This document shows positions 1-6,609 of a stretch of DNA of 8,015 nucleotides, one piece after another. The stretch lies in the NCBI GenBank assembly GCA_015233515.1, contig JADFXS010000125.1, positions 1-8,015 on the forward strand. Direction: 5' to 3'. The translations under genes and the position numbers were made by a program. The stretch's first letter is position 1. The number at the start of each line of letters is the position of its first letter. The notes below the pieces were generated by a model that searched no databases, was not told the origin of the DNA, and saw only the letters and a list, made by a program, of their open reading frames with translations. Source of the DNA: Deltaproteobacteria bacterium. Lineage in GTDB: Bacteria > Desulfobacterota > Desulfarculia > Adiutricales > JAGVGV01.

Positions 1-192
1 GACCTGGCCGATGATATTTACGACGTCTTGATTGGCGCGATTTATCCCCATACCGGCAAGGAGTTTCTCAAATTCCGAAAAGGCCGCGAAGCCAAGACGA
101 ACTTCAATAAGTTCAAGACACTTGAAGAGGTCAAACAAGAAGACGAACTTTGTGAAAAAGCTTTGAAGGGTTTGCTGGTGGAAAAGGAGTAA
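1..192 (+). CDS. C-terminal end of an unrecognised protein (5' truncated by window)
   Basis: Frame 1 is open from the first base to a TAA at 190-192 and gives 63 residues. The fragment is charged and soluble-looking: it begins DLADDIYDVL, has a lysine-rich middle and ends LLVEKE. No signal, membrane segment or metal motif is visible, and I do not recognise the family. The stop lies 30 nt before the DUF4125 gene on the same strand, so it is probably the preceding member of the same transcript as that gene and the flavoenzyme. Codon choice resembles the following genes. The coding call is fairly sure; the function is unknown. Confidence 0.7.
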   Translation, partial: DLADDIYDVLIGAIYPHTGKEFLKFRKGREAKTNFNKFKTLEEVKQEDELCEKALKGLLVEKE

Positions 193-222
193 ACAAAGGC
201 GAAGACAACCAAGGGCGAAAAA

Positions 223-837
223 ATGGAAAAACTCGTAAAAGTCCAGGAGTTGGTTGCCGCAATTCTTGACCTCGAATGGGAAATGTTTCAAAGGGTGAGA
301 ACCGCCTATCCCGTTAGTTGCCAGAAATCTCCGGAAACATTTCGCAAAATTCGAGCCAGTATCTTCGAGCTGTGGACCGAAGAGATGCTCGCCTCTTACC
401 TTAATGATCTGCGCCAGGCGAAAGCTGTCGGCCGGAATCTTCTGTCCGAAAAATACGCCCGCATGGACAATCTCATCCCCAGAACCAATTTTAACCCGCT
501 GATAGACAAGATTGTCGCTCTCGATGGCGACTGGCAGGCAGAGGTCAAAGATAAATATCCCCATCTTTATAGTAGAGTGTGCAGGGGCATGGAACCCACA
601 AATGACGGCAATAATTTTAACGTCTACCTTCGCTGTGAACTGGAAACATATGGCCAAAATACGATCGAACTATATCATCAACAATCCAGTAAGGCCCTAG
701 CCGATGGGGAAAATCTGACGCTTAGCATGCTAAAAAGATTAGTCGAAAAGGGCGGGTTTAAGGATTTGGACCAGGCGGAGCGGCACCTGACCGGTCTTCA
801 GGCCAAAAGTCCATCAGGAGCAGCGAGGACAAACTAA
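223..837 (+). CDS. DUF4125 family protein
   Basis: This is a 204-residue soluble protein with no signal peptide or membrane segment. I recognise the DUF4125 pattern: ILDLEWEMF (14-22), a CQKSPETF segment (33-40), a tryptophan-containing helix leading to SYLNDLRQAK (58-67), then GRNLLSEKYARM (70-81). No biochemical role is established for this family as far as I know. The ATG is preceded by an AAGG at 211-214, eight bases upstream, a modest ribosome binding site. The stop codon is 3 nt before the ATG of the OYE-type oxidoreductase, so the two are co-transcribed and probably translationally coupled. That hints at a role with the flavoenzyme, for example as a partner or substrate-handling protein, which is inference only. 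The last 15 residues look like a variable tail. Confidence 0.75.
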   Translation: MEKLVKVQELVAAILDLEWEMFQRVRTAYPVSCQKSPETFRKIRASIFELWTEEMLASYLNDLRQAKAVGRNLLSEKYARMDNLIPRTNFNPLIDKIVALDGDWQAEVKDKYPHLYSRVCRGMEPTNDGNNFNVYLRCELETYGQNTIELYHQQSSKALADGENLTLSMLKRLVEKGGFKDLDQAERHLTGLQAKSPSGAARTN

Positions 838-840
838 ATC

Positions 841-2805
841 ATGAAGCTATTCGAGCCTATCCGGATCGGAGCGATAGAGGTTCAGAACCGCCTGGTTATG
901 GCACCCATGACCACCCATTTTGCGGCGGAAGGATATGTCAGCGATCGACTGATCCGATTCTACGAAAGGAGGGCCAGGGGCGGCGTCGGCCTCATCACCG
1001 TAGAGGACGGCATAGTCGACTACCCGATCGGGAACAACACCGATCACCCGCTGGCAATCGACAGTGACCGATATTTGCCGGGATTGGCCAAACTGGCTGC
1101 CGCCATACGGAATCAGGGGGCTGTTTCTGTCATGCAGATCTCCCATGCCGGTAGACGGGCGGGGCAGATAGCCTCAGACAATGGATGTCTTAGGAGGACA
1201 GGAGGACGACTGCCCGTCGCCCCTTCGGCTTTGGCTCATCCTTCTCCTGGCCACGTGGTGCCCCAACCACTCGCCGCCGATGAAATTCAAAATATCATCG
1301 CCCGGTTCGAACAAGCTGCCGAAAGGGCGGTCCGGGCCGGGTTTGACATGATCGGTCTCCACTGTGCCCACATGTATCTTTGCGGCCAGTTTCTGTCACC
1401 CTGGTCCAACCAGCGCACCGACGAATATGGGGGAAGTCTCGAAAACAGGATGCGGTTTGTACTGGAAATCGTGAAGCGCATCCGGACCACGGTCGGCGCT
1501 TACATTCCCCTAGTTTGCCGAATGAACGGCAAGGAACCTGAAGGTGGAAACACCCCTGAGGAGTTGGCCGCCATTGCCGTCGCCTTGGAGCACGCCGGGG
1601 TAGACGCCCTGCATATATCGGTCGGATTTGCCGGCGTTTTATGGGACAAGGACTTCATTCCTGCTGAAGCAACCATGGGCATGCCCGAAGGCTGCATCGT
1701 GGATTTGGCTGCAGCCATAAAACGAGCGGTTTCCATTCCGGTCATCGCGGTCAATAAGATCCGCCACGTCCAGTTTGCCGAGCAAGTGCTTCAGGAAAAT
1801 AAAGCCGATATGATTGCCCTGGGGCGGCCGCTGCTCGCTGACCCGGACTGGCCGTTGAAGGCCCGGCAAAACCGAGCCGCAGACATCCGTCCCTGCATTT
1901 CCTGCTGCCAGGGGTGCGTTGGCAATATCGAGAAGGGCCGGCCCATAACGTGTCTGTCCAATCCGCAACTGGGGCGGGAAAATGAATCGCCGATTTCACC
2001 GGCTCAAGCCGCCCGAAAGAAAAAGGTCCTGATTGTAGGCGCCGGACCCGCGGGACTCGAAGCCGCCCTCGGTGCGGCTACCCGTGGCCATAACGTAACC
2101 ATATGGGAAAGGAATCCGACTGTCGGCGGTAAGCTGCAATTGGCCGCCACTCCGCCGGGAAAAGAAGAATTCACCGAACTGCTGGACTACCTGGTGCGGA
2201 CGGTCCGAAAACAGGGGGTTAAGATTGGAATCGGGAAAAAAGCTGATTTGGCCGCGATAAAACGGTTTGGCCCCGATGTGGTAGTGCTGGCCACCGGAAC
2301 CCGGCCGGTTTTGCCGGCTCAACTGAAGTCTGGCCAGGGAGCGAGTTTCATCCCGGCTACAGAAGTGATCGGCGGATACAAGCCCATTGGTCCGACGGTG
2401 GCGATTGTCGGAGGCGGAATGGTCGGGCTTGAAACCGCCAGGATGCTCTCATCTCAAGGGCACGCCGTCACGGTTTTTGAGATGCTCGACGATATCGGAA
2501 CGGATATGCCGGCTATCACCCGGATACCCCTGCTGCTCGAGCTAAGAGAAAAAGGCGTCAAGCTATTGCCGCGCACCCCTGTCCGTGAACTAAGCGCCGA
2601 AGGGATAAGTTGGGAGCATGAAAGGACGCACGGCGTTCTGAAAGTAGATACGATAATTCTGGCTACGGGAGAAAAACCAGATGACGGACTTCAGAGAGAA
2701 CTGGAAGGAGTCGTTGAGCGGGTCTATCTGGTGGGCGATAGCAAGCGCCCCGGTGACATGCTGGCCGCTATTGCCGACGCCTATTCTGTGGGACTTGAGA
2801 TTTAA
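841..2805 (+). CDS. NADH:flavin oxidoreductase, old yellow enzyme / 2,4-dienoyl-CoA (enoate) reductase type
   Basis: The 654 residues match the usual length and layout of the FadH/enoate-reductase branch. Residues 1 to about 340 form the FMN-binding TIM barrel, with MAPMTTH at 20-26 and the active-site-like stretch H174-x2-H177-x-Y179 before FLSPWSNQRTDEYGG. A 4Fe-4S motif C352-x2-C355-x3-C359-x11-C371 follows, with an extra cysteine at 356. Next come an FAD Rossmann motif GAGPAG at 400-405 with acidic E423, and a second nucleotide motif GGGMVG at 524-529 whose strand ends in E547, which favours NADH over NADPH. Family members pass hydride from NAD(P)H through FAD and the cluster to FMN, to reduce an activated C=C bond; the substrate here cannot be read. 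I see no clear equivalent of the FadH catalytic histidine near residues 257-270 (ALHISVGFAGVLW), so it is probably not FadH itself. GAGG at 824-827 is the likely ribosome binding site. Confidence 0.93.
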   Translation: MKLFEPIRIGAIEVQNRLVMAPMTTHFAAEGYVSDRLIRFYERRARGGVGLITVEDGIVDYPIGNNTDHPLAIDSDRYLPGLAKLAAAIRNQGAVSVMQISHAGRRAGQIASDNGCLRRTGGRLPVAPSALAHPSPGHVVPQPLAADEIQNIIARFEQAAERAVRAGFDMIGLHCAHMYLCGQFLSPWSNQRTDEYGGSLENRMRFVLEIVKRIRTTVGAYIPLVCRMNGKEPEGGNTPEELAAIAVALEHAGVDALHISVGFAGVLWDKDFIPAEATMGMPEGCIVDLAAAIKRAVSIPVIAVNKIRHVQFAEQVLQENKADMIALGRPLLADPDWPLKARQNRAADIRPCISCCQGCVGNIEKGRPITCLSNPQLGRENESPISPAQAARKKKVLIVGAGPAGLEAALGAATRGHNVTIWERNPTVGGKLQLAATPPGKEEFTELLDYLVRTVRKQGVKIGIGKKADLAAIKRFGPDVVVLATGTRPVLPAQLKSGQGASFIPATEVIGGYKPIGPTVAIVGGGMVGLETARMLSSQGHAVTVFEMLDDIGTDMPAITRIPLLLELREKGVKLLPRTPVRELSAEGISWEHERTHGVLKVDTIILATGEKPDDGLQRELEGVVERVYLVGDSKRPGDMLAAIADAYSVGLEI

Positions 2806-2844
2806 CGCAACTGATCCGCCATAGCCTGACGGGAGTCATTATCC

Positions 2845-3420
2845 ATGCCCTTTAACTCGGATTTTCAATGGGTCAAGGACGCAATCCGGAACAGTGAGAT
2901 TTGTCTTTCCGAACACGTAATCCGGGAGCTTTTGGCCGGAAGGGTGACCCTATCGCACATCATTTCAGTGATGTCTTCGGGAAAGGTGATTGAAGTTCAT
3001 ACCCACCCACAACGCGGGCCCTTTTACGTGGCGCTCGGCTTTGAGGGCGCTAAACCGTGGCATGTGATGTTTTCCGGTTCCCCAGAATCGGGTCTCTCGG
3101 TTCTTATTGTTTATGAGCCTGCCTTCCCCATGTGGGTTAACCCCCAAACCCGATCCCGGTTTGAAGAGGAATACATGAAGAGCCACAGAAGCAATTGTCC
3201 TTTCTGTACGGGCATAATAACGCCGGTGGTGGTGGGAAACTTCGACTACCGTCTTGACGGCCGATTACATGTGGTTAAGGACGTTCCAGCCGAATTATGC
3301 GAGCAATGCGGCGAAAAATACATCAGCTTCGAAACGGCCCAAAAAATAGAGACATTGGCATCGGCCGCCTGGCCTGAGGAAGTGGAAACCGTCATCGTGC
3401 TTAGATATTCCGTTGACTAA
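2845..3420 (+). CDS. DUF4258 domain fused to YgiT/MqsA-type zinc finger (toxin-antitoxin-like)
   Basis: This is a 191-residue protein of two modules usually encoded by adjacent genes. Residues 18-97 match DUF4258: LSEH (21-24), a helix and SGKVIEV (45-51), FYVALGFEG (60-68), KPWHVMF (70-76), VLIVYEP (86-92) and W97. Residues 118-155 are a YgiT-type zinc finger, C118-x2-C121 and C152-x2-C155, with the typical VPAELCEQCGEKYIS at 147-161. It lacks the HTH domain of full-length MqsA. In many bacteria a DUF4258 gene is followed by a small YgiT zinc-finger gene, an arrangement read as toxin plus antitoxin; here one reading frame covers both. An internal ATG at 3175 (M111), with GAAGAGGA just upstream, could also yield an 81-residue zinc-finger protein alone. 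The main start has GGGAG at 2831-2835. Toxicity is inferred from family context. A frameshift or sequencing-error origin for the fusion is possible. Confidence 0.85.
   Translation: MPFNSDFQWVKDAIRNSEICLSEHVIRELLAGRVTLSHIISVMSSGKVIEVHTHPQRGPFYVALGFEGAKPWHVMFSGSPESGLSVLIVYEPAFPMWVNPQTRSRFEEEYMKSHRSNCPFCTGIITPVVVGNFDYRLDGRLHVVKDVPAELCEQCGEKYISFETAQKIETLASAAWPEEVETVIVLRYSVD
3163..3177 (+). promoter_or_regulatory. Internal ribosome binding site and start for the zinc-finger half
   Basis: GAAGAGGA at 3163-3170 lies four bases before an in-frame ATG at 3175, exactly where the DUF4258 domain ends and the zinc finger begins. The next base makes ATGA, the usual stop/start overlap of coupled gene pairs. 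Internal initiation would give the 81-residue YgiT-like protein. This is supported by spacing and position only. Confidence 0.45.
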
Positions 3421-3472
3421 AAACCTAGACTTTCCTCTGGACCACGCGGTGGCGATTACCCAGAAAATCTCA

Positions 3473-3515
3473 AACCCACTAATACTTGAGGTGGTTAAAC
3501 CATTGGGTGTGGGTT
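3473..3515 (+). promoter_or_regulatory. Inverted repeat over the SDR gene leader
   Basis: AACCCAC (3473-3479) and GTGGGTT (3509-3515) are perfect 7-base complements, and TGGTT/AACCA forms a small inner hairpin between them. The right arm ends one base before the ATG at 3517 and covers the only GTGGG-like ribosome binding site, so a folded leader could limit translation of the SDR gene. The 29-nt loop makes the structure uncertain. Confidence 0.25.
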
Positions 3516-3516
3516 G

Positions 3517-4443
3517 ATGGAAAATTTACTGATCATTGGCGGAAGCTATTTTGCCGGACGAGTCTTCATCGAAAAACTGCTCGAACGAAAAAAGTTCGAT
3601 ATATTTGTGTTCAATCGCGGCAATCTTCCTCTTAATTATGATGAGGTTACCGAGATCGTGGGCGACCGGGAACAGCCGGAGCAAATCAGCGCACGCATTC
3701 CTGCCCTGAACTGGTCTGCCGTAATTGACTTTTGCGCGTATACGCCGGAGCACATCCGATCTATGATCGGCAGCCTGGCCGGATCAGTGGATCATTACAT
3801 TCTTATCAGCACCACGACGATTTACGCAGAGACCAACGATCTACCCGTGCCAGAATCCGCAGATAAGGTTTCGGCTCCGCAACCGGAACTGGGACCCTAC
3901 GCCACCTACGGTCTTGATAAGTGGCGGGCCGAATGCGAGCTGGCCGCATTAAGCCACACCAACGGTTTCCACCACACGATTCTGCGGCCGGCCATCATTT
4001 ATGGCCGCTACAATTACGCCCCACGCGAATCCTATTTCTTTGATTTGATTGAAAACAACCGGACGATCATCATCCCGGAGACAGGCTTGCCTCTTTTCAG
4101 CTTTCTCTGGGTGGACGATCTGGCTGCTCTGATTTTGAACTGTCTTCATAACGACCGGGTATTTGAAGAGTCATTCAATGTTTGCAGTCCTGAACTGATT
4201 TCTTATCACAGGCTGGTGGAAGTATTGGAAAAAATAAGCGGTCGCAGACTCGTAATAGAGAAACTTTCACCGTCTGATATAGATCAATGTGGGATTCCAT
4301 TACCCTTCCCGCTGGATCAGCACATAATCTATTCGTGCCAAAAAATCCGCACAGCCACCGGCTGCAGTTTTACTCCATTTGCAGAGGGCATGCGAGCGAC
4401 CTGGCAATATTATCAGCAGCAACTTACCAGCAGAAGGAGGTAA
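3517..4443 (+). CDS. Atypical SDR-family NAD(P)-dependent epimerase/reductase
   Basis: The protein is 308 residues from ATG 3517; a TTG at 3514 is in frame but directly abuts this ATG and is less likely. It begins with a Rossmann fold, LLIIGGSYFAG at about 4-14, a variant of the extended-SDR GGxGFxG motif. VFNRG follows strand 2, then IVGDREQP (about 47-54) and the VIDFCAYTPE segment (about 69-78), typical of the nucleoside-diphosphate-sugar-epimerase-like and CSP41-like SDRs. The catalytic YxxxK is Y131-GLD-K135, after LISTTTIY (97-104). ILRPAIIYGR (155-164) and the FLWVDDLA segment (197-204) are also characteristic. It is cytosolic with no signal peptide. The substrate cannot be deduced: sugar nucleotide epimerases and RNA-binding relatives share this pattern. 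The last codons overlap a strong Shine-Dalgarno-like AAGGAGGT with no gene right behind it. Family call is solid, reaction unknown. Confidence 0.85.
   Translation: MENLLIIGGSYFAGRVFIEKLLERKKFDIFVFNRGNLPLNYDEVTEIVGDREQPEQISARIPALNWSAVIDFCAYTPEHIRSMIGSLAGSVDHYILISTTTIYAETNDLPVPESADKVSAPQPELGPYATYGLDKWRAECELAALSHTNGFHHTILRPAIIYGRYNYAPRESYFFDLIENNRTIIIPETGLPLFSFLWVDDLAALILNCLHNDRVFEESFNVCSPELISYHRLVEVLEKISGRRLVIEKLSPSDIDQCGIPLPFPLDQHIIYSCQKIRTATGCSFTPFAEGMRATWQYYQQQLTSRRR
4434..4441 (+). promoter_or_regulatory. Orphan Shine-Dalgarno at the SDR stop codon
   Basis: AAGGAGGT is a full match to the anti-Shine-Dalgarno consensus and is the best such site in the window, yet no ATG, GTG or TTG lies at usable spacing downstream. 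The AT-rich segment begins immediately after the stop codon. It may be the leftover ribosome binding site of a displaced downstream gene, or a chance result of the terminal Arg codons. Confidence 0.35.
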
Positions 4444-4538
4444 CAGGTTACACTTTCAGCAATTCCTCAGTGCAGGTATTAAAGTACAAATTGTGTAAAA
4501 CTTCAAATTTAACAACCAATAAAGATGGACAGTAAATT

Positions 4539-6080
4539 ATGAATGAAAAGATGAAGAATGGAATATTTTTGTGGTTTGTATTGGGCTTTTTAACACCACC
4601 TGTCATATGGCTATTTATGAATTGGTATTCAGGATTGGTTAACACAAACCAATTAGTCCAGCTGATATTATCTCCGTTCCTAATAATATATGTTTTATGT
4701 TTTGTACCAGCAATTGCATTTATATTAAATATGATTCTAAATAGTATAGTTTCAAATCATAGAAATTCAGGGAAAGAAGGCAAAAGAAGGAGTGATCATT
4801 ACTTATCCCGCATTCCATATTTTTTCATTTGTTCCGAGTGCATATACTGTCTAATTGGACCCAATACCGCTTTATTTGGGAAAGATTTTATTAAGTTAAC
4901 AGAATATGTTCTTTCGTGGCTTTTTGCCATACCAATCATTTTAGCCTATTCTATGCCTTTTTTTATCTTATTTTTGAATAGGATTGAAAAATGGACTTTA
5001 ACTATTCCAATATGCACAGGTTATTTTGGCCTTAGGAAAAGGTTTTACGTAGTTACATTATTATCAGGTATTGGCAATATGGCTGTACTTCTGTTATTTG
5101 TTTATTCCGTTTTATTTAAAATGCCGGACATTTCTCTTAACGCATTTATGGTAAAGCTAGTTGTAATTGGCGCCATAAGCATATGTTCCTTGTTGGCAGT
5201 GCTGATTCCATTTATTAATGTGGTTTCTAGGCAACTTAATAATACTATAGATCTTGCTGTAACAGTCGCCTCTGGTGACTTTTCACAAAGAGTTTTAGCT
5301 GAAGAGAGGGATGAAATAGGTTTAGTTATTCAATCATTAAATGAGATATGTGAAAAGGTAGGACAAGGTGTTGGAGAGGCTTCTAATGTTTCCAAAGATG
5401 TGGCTGAAGGCACTATGGAGCAATCTGCCGCTATTGAAGAGATTTCTGCTTCGTTAGAAAAAATCTTCTCAATGACAAAAAGAAATACAGAAAATAACCT
5501 TTATACTGATGATTTAATGAAAATAATTCATACTATGATTGACGATTCCAAAAGATTGATGACGGAATTGTATGTATCGGTAGGTGAACTTTCAGAAACA
5601 AGCGTAGATATAAGAAAAATAATTAATTCTATAGATGAAGTAGCATTTCAAACAAATTTACTAGCGTTGAATGCCGCCATCGAAGCAGCAAGAGCAGGTG
5701 AAGTTGGTAATAGTTTTGCCGTTGTTGCAACTGAAGTCAGAAGTCTCGCGGTACGAACCGCACAAGCTGCAAGTAACACAAAAAAGCTTATAGAAGGGAC
5801 TATACATAAAATTGAAGTTGAAACACACCTTATTGGTAGGCTGGATCAGGCATTTGGCAATATTTCAGATAAGATTTATAAAGTGAAAGATTTAGTCTCT
5901 TTAATTTCGACTGCTGGCAAGGAACAGATGAACAGCATTGACCAAATAGTTAGAGGTGTTCATGAAGTTGATAAGGTGATTCAACAAAATGCCTCAAACG
6001 CAGAGGAATTAGCCGCAAGTATGTCCATGTTTAAAGTGGCGAGCATGGCTGAAACAGTAGCGTCAAGTTCTTTCTCTTAA
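4539..6080 (+). CDS. Methyl-accepting chemotaxis protein with six-helix membrane N-terminus
   Basis: This 513-residue inner-membrane chemoreceptor has about six hydrophobic segments (roughly 8-28, 43-68, 92-112, 123-147, 170-193, 205-230) with short loops, so there is no large periplasmic ligand-binding domain. A HAMP domain follows (about 228-280, with SGDFSQRV and the RDEIG signature at 257-261). The cytoplasmic coiled coil has the conserved hairpin tip, QTNLLALNAAIEAARAGE at 371-388 followed by FAVVATEVRSLA, which binds CheA/CheW. Glutamates and glutamines near 293-301 and 487-490 are plausible methylation sites. It ends SSSFS, without the NWETF-type CheR/CheB tether. The gene is strikingly AT-rich compared with everything upstream (for example ATA, TTA and AGA codons), suggesting horizontal acquisition. 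The upstream ribosome binding site is weak, and no convincing promoter is seen in the 95-nt gap. The stimulus is unknown. Confidence 0.95.
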   Translation: MNEKMKNGIFLWFVLGFLTPPVIWLFMNWYSGLVNTNQLVQLILSPFLIIYVLCFVPAIAFILNMILNSIVSNHRNSGKEGKRRSDHYLSRIPYFFICSECIYCLIGPNTALFGKDFIKLTEYVLSWLFAIPIILAYSMPFFILFLNRIEKWTLTIPICTGYFGLRKRFYVVTLLSGIGNMAVLLLFVYSVLFKMPDISLNAFMVKLVVIGAISICSLLAVLIPFINVVSRQLNNTIDLAVTVASGDFSQRVLAEERDEIGLVIQSLNEICEKVGQGVGEASNVSKDVAEGTMEQSAAIEEISASLEKIFSMTKRNTENNLYTDDLMKIIHTMIDDSKRLMTELYVSVGELSETSVDIRKIINSIDEVAFQTNLLALNAAIEAARAGEVGNSFAVVATEVRSLAVRTAQAASNTKKLIEGTIHKIEVETHLIGRLDQAFGNISDKIYKVKDLVSLISTAGKEQMNSIDQIVRGVHEVDKVIQQNASNAEELAASMSMFKVASMAETVASSSFS

Positions 6081-6120
6081 TTCCCAAGCAGTGCCACCTC
6101 CGTCGCCGGTGTCTCTCTGG

Positions 6121-6151
6121 TTGCCCACCCCTCTTGGGGGGCCAGTGGCAA
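6121..6151 (+). terminator. Possible imperfect hairpin downstream of the chemoreceptor
   Basis: TTGCC at 6121-6125 pairs with GGCAA at 6147-6151. With one bulged C, AC pairs with GT, and an inner CCC/GGG stem closes on TCTT. It lies 40 nt past the chemoreceptor stop. There is no T run on the plus strand after it, so a Rho-independent role is doubtful. Confidence 0.25.
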
Positions 6152-6229
6152 TAGGATTGACAGCAGCGGGTCACATCAGTAGATCAATATAATTCCAACA
6201 CGGTCAAGGGCCACGGTATAGTCACCCGA

Positions 6230-6400
6230 TCATGAAACATAGCATTTCTGGACGGCATCGTCTAAGGACAATTCCCGTTGCCCAGAATTATAAAGAAACC
6301 TCCGCAGCATCCTGATCGTCTGAAAATTGAAGGTGTCCTCAGCTTCTATTTCTACCTCAATTTCTTCTATCCCAGGAATTGATTTATCTGGGTCATTATC
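6230..6400 (-). pseudogene. Degraded coding frame, family not recognised
   Basis: The minus strand is open from 6400 down to a TGA at 6230-6232. It gives 56 protein-like residues: an acidic DNDPDKSIPG start, an alternating E/I stretch, then TIRMLRRFLYNSG and ELSLDDAV. There is no suitable start codon; the frame is bounded upstream by TAG at 6401-6403. Across that TAG the same frame continues as SCTSCAIVYPCQIC, two CxxC pairs that look like a zinc-ribbon fragment. This suggests a gene that has lost its beginning and gained a nonsense codon. I do not recognise the family, and chance openness cannot be excluded. Confidence 0.25.
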
Positions 6401-6479
6401 CTAACATATCTGACAGGGGTAAACAATAGCGCAAGAGGTACAAGACCAGGAAAATTGAGGAAACCGGTCGAGGCTGTCT

Positions 6480-6506
6480 GGGTACGTCAATCTGCAAACG
6501 GGTACG
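6480..6506. repeat. Direct repeat GGGTACG x2 beside the tRNA scar
   Basis: GGGTACG occurs at 6480-6486 and 6500-6506, a 20-nt period or about two helical turns. A related GGTAC is at 6437-6441. They lie on the 3' side of the truncated tRNA, where arm-type integrase sites are expected, but the repeats are short. Confidence 0.35.
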
Positions 6507-6554
6507 CAACAAAAAAAGGACTTAAACCAATTTGGCTTAACTCCTTGTATTTCC

Positions 6555-6600
6555 TGGTGGGCCGTCGGAGGCTCGAACTCCAAACCTACTGATTAAGAGT
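6555..6600 (-). pseudogene. 3' half of tRNA-Lys(CTT), attachment-site remnant
   Basis: Read on the minus strand, this 46-nt segment is the 3' part of a tRNA: anticodon loop CTCTTAA (anticodon CTT, Lys) and the 3' anticodon stem TCAGT. A five-base variable region follows, then a T arm with loop TTCGAGC closed by TGGAG/CTCCG. The end is the 3' acceptor strand ACGGCCC, discriminator A and an encoded CCA at 6555-6557. The 5' half is missing: past 6600 the bases no longer pair with TCAGT (ACTGA would be expected, and only its last A is present), and no D arm or GGGCCGT follows. It therefore cannot be a working tRNA. Tyrosine-recombinase elements insert at the anticodon loop or 3' half of tRNA genes and leave exactly such duplicates. 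By that logic, the element lies on the 5' side of the fragment, at coordinates above 6600, with the intact tRNA beyond the window. Confidence 0.85.
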
Positions 6601-6609
6601 GAGAACATA

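Noticed and set aside
3514..3516. TTG as start of the SDR gene
   Set aside because: It directly precedes an in-frame ATG at 3517, which is the more likely start.
4287..4535. Plus-strand 82-residue frame overlapping the SDR 3' end
   Set aside because: Out-of-frame shadow of the SDR gene that runs into the AT-rich gap. No ribosome binding site or domain.
4444..4538. Sigma-70 or flagellar sigma-28 promoter for the chemoreceptor
   Set aside because: Candidate boxes such as TTACAC and TATTAA are badly spaced, and no TAAA-N15-GCCGATAA pattern is present.
6401..6403. TAG as pyrrolysine or other recoding
   Set aside because: No associated methylamine-type enzyme or pyrrolysine gene is visible, and the frame has no start. 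Gene decay is simpler.
6401..6583. Minus-strand 60-residue frame beginning in the tRNA fragment
   Set aside because: Its ATG lies within the tRNA-Lys remnant and there is no ribosome binding site, so it is not an intact gene. Only its downstream part is considered, as a possible decayed frame.
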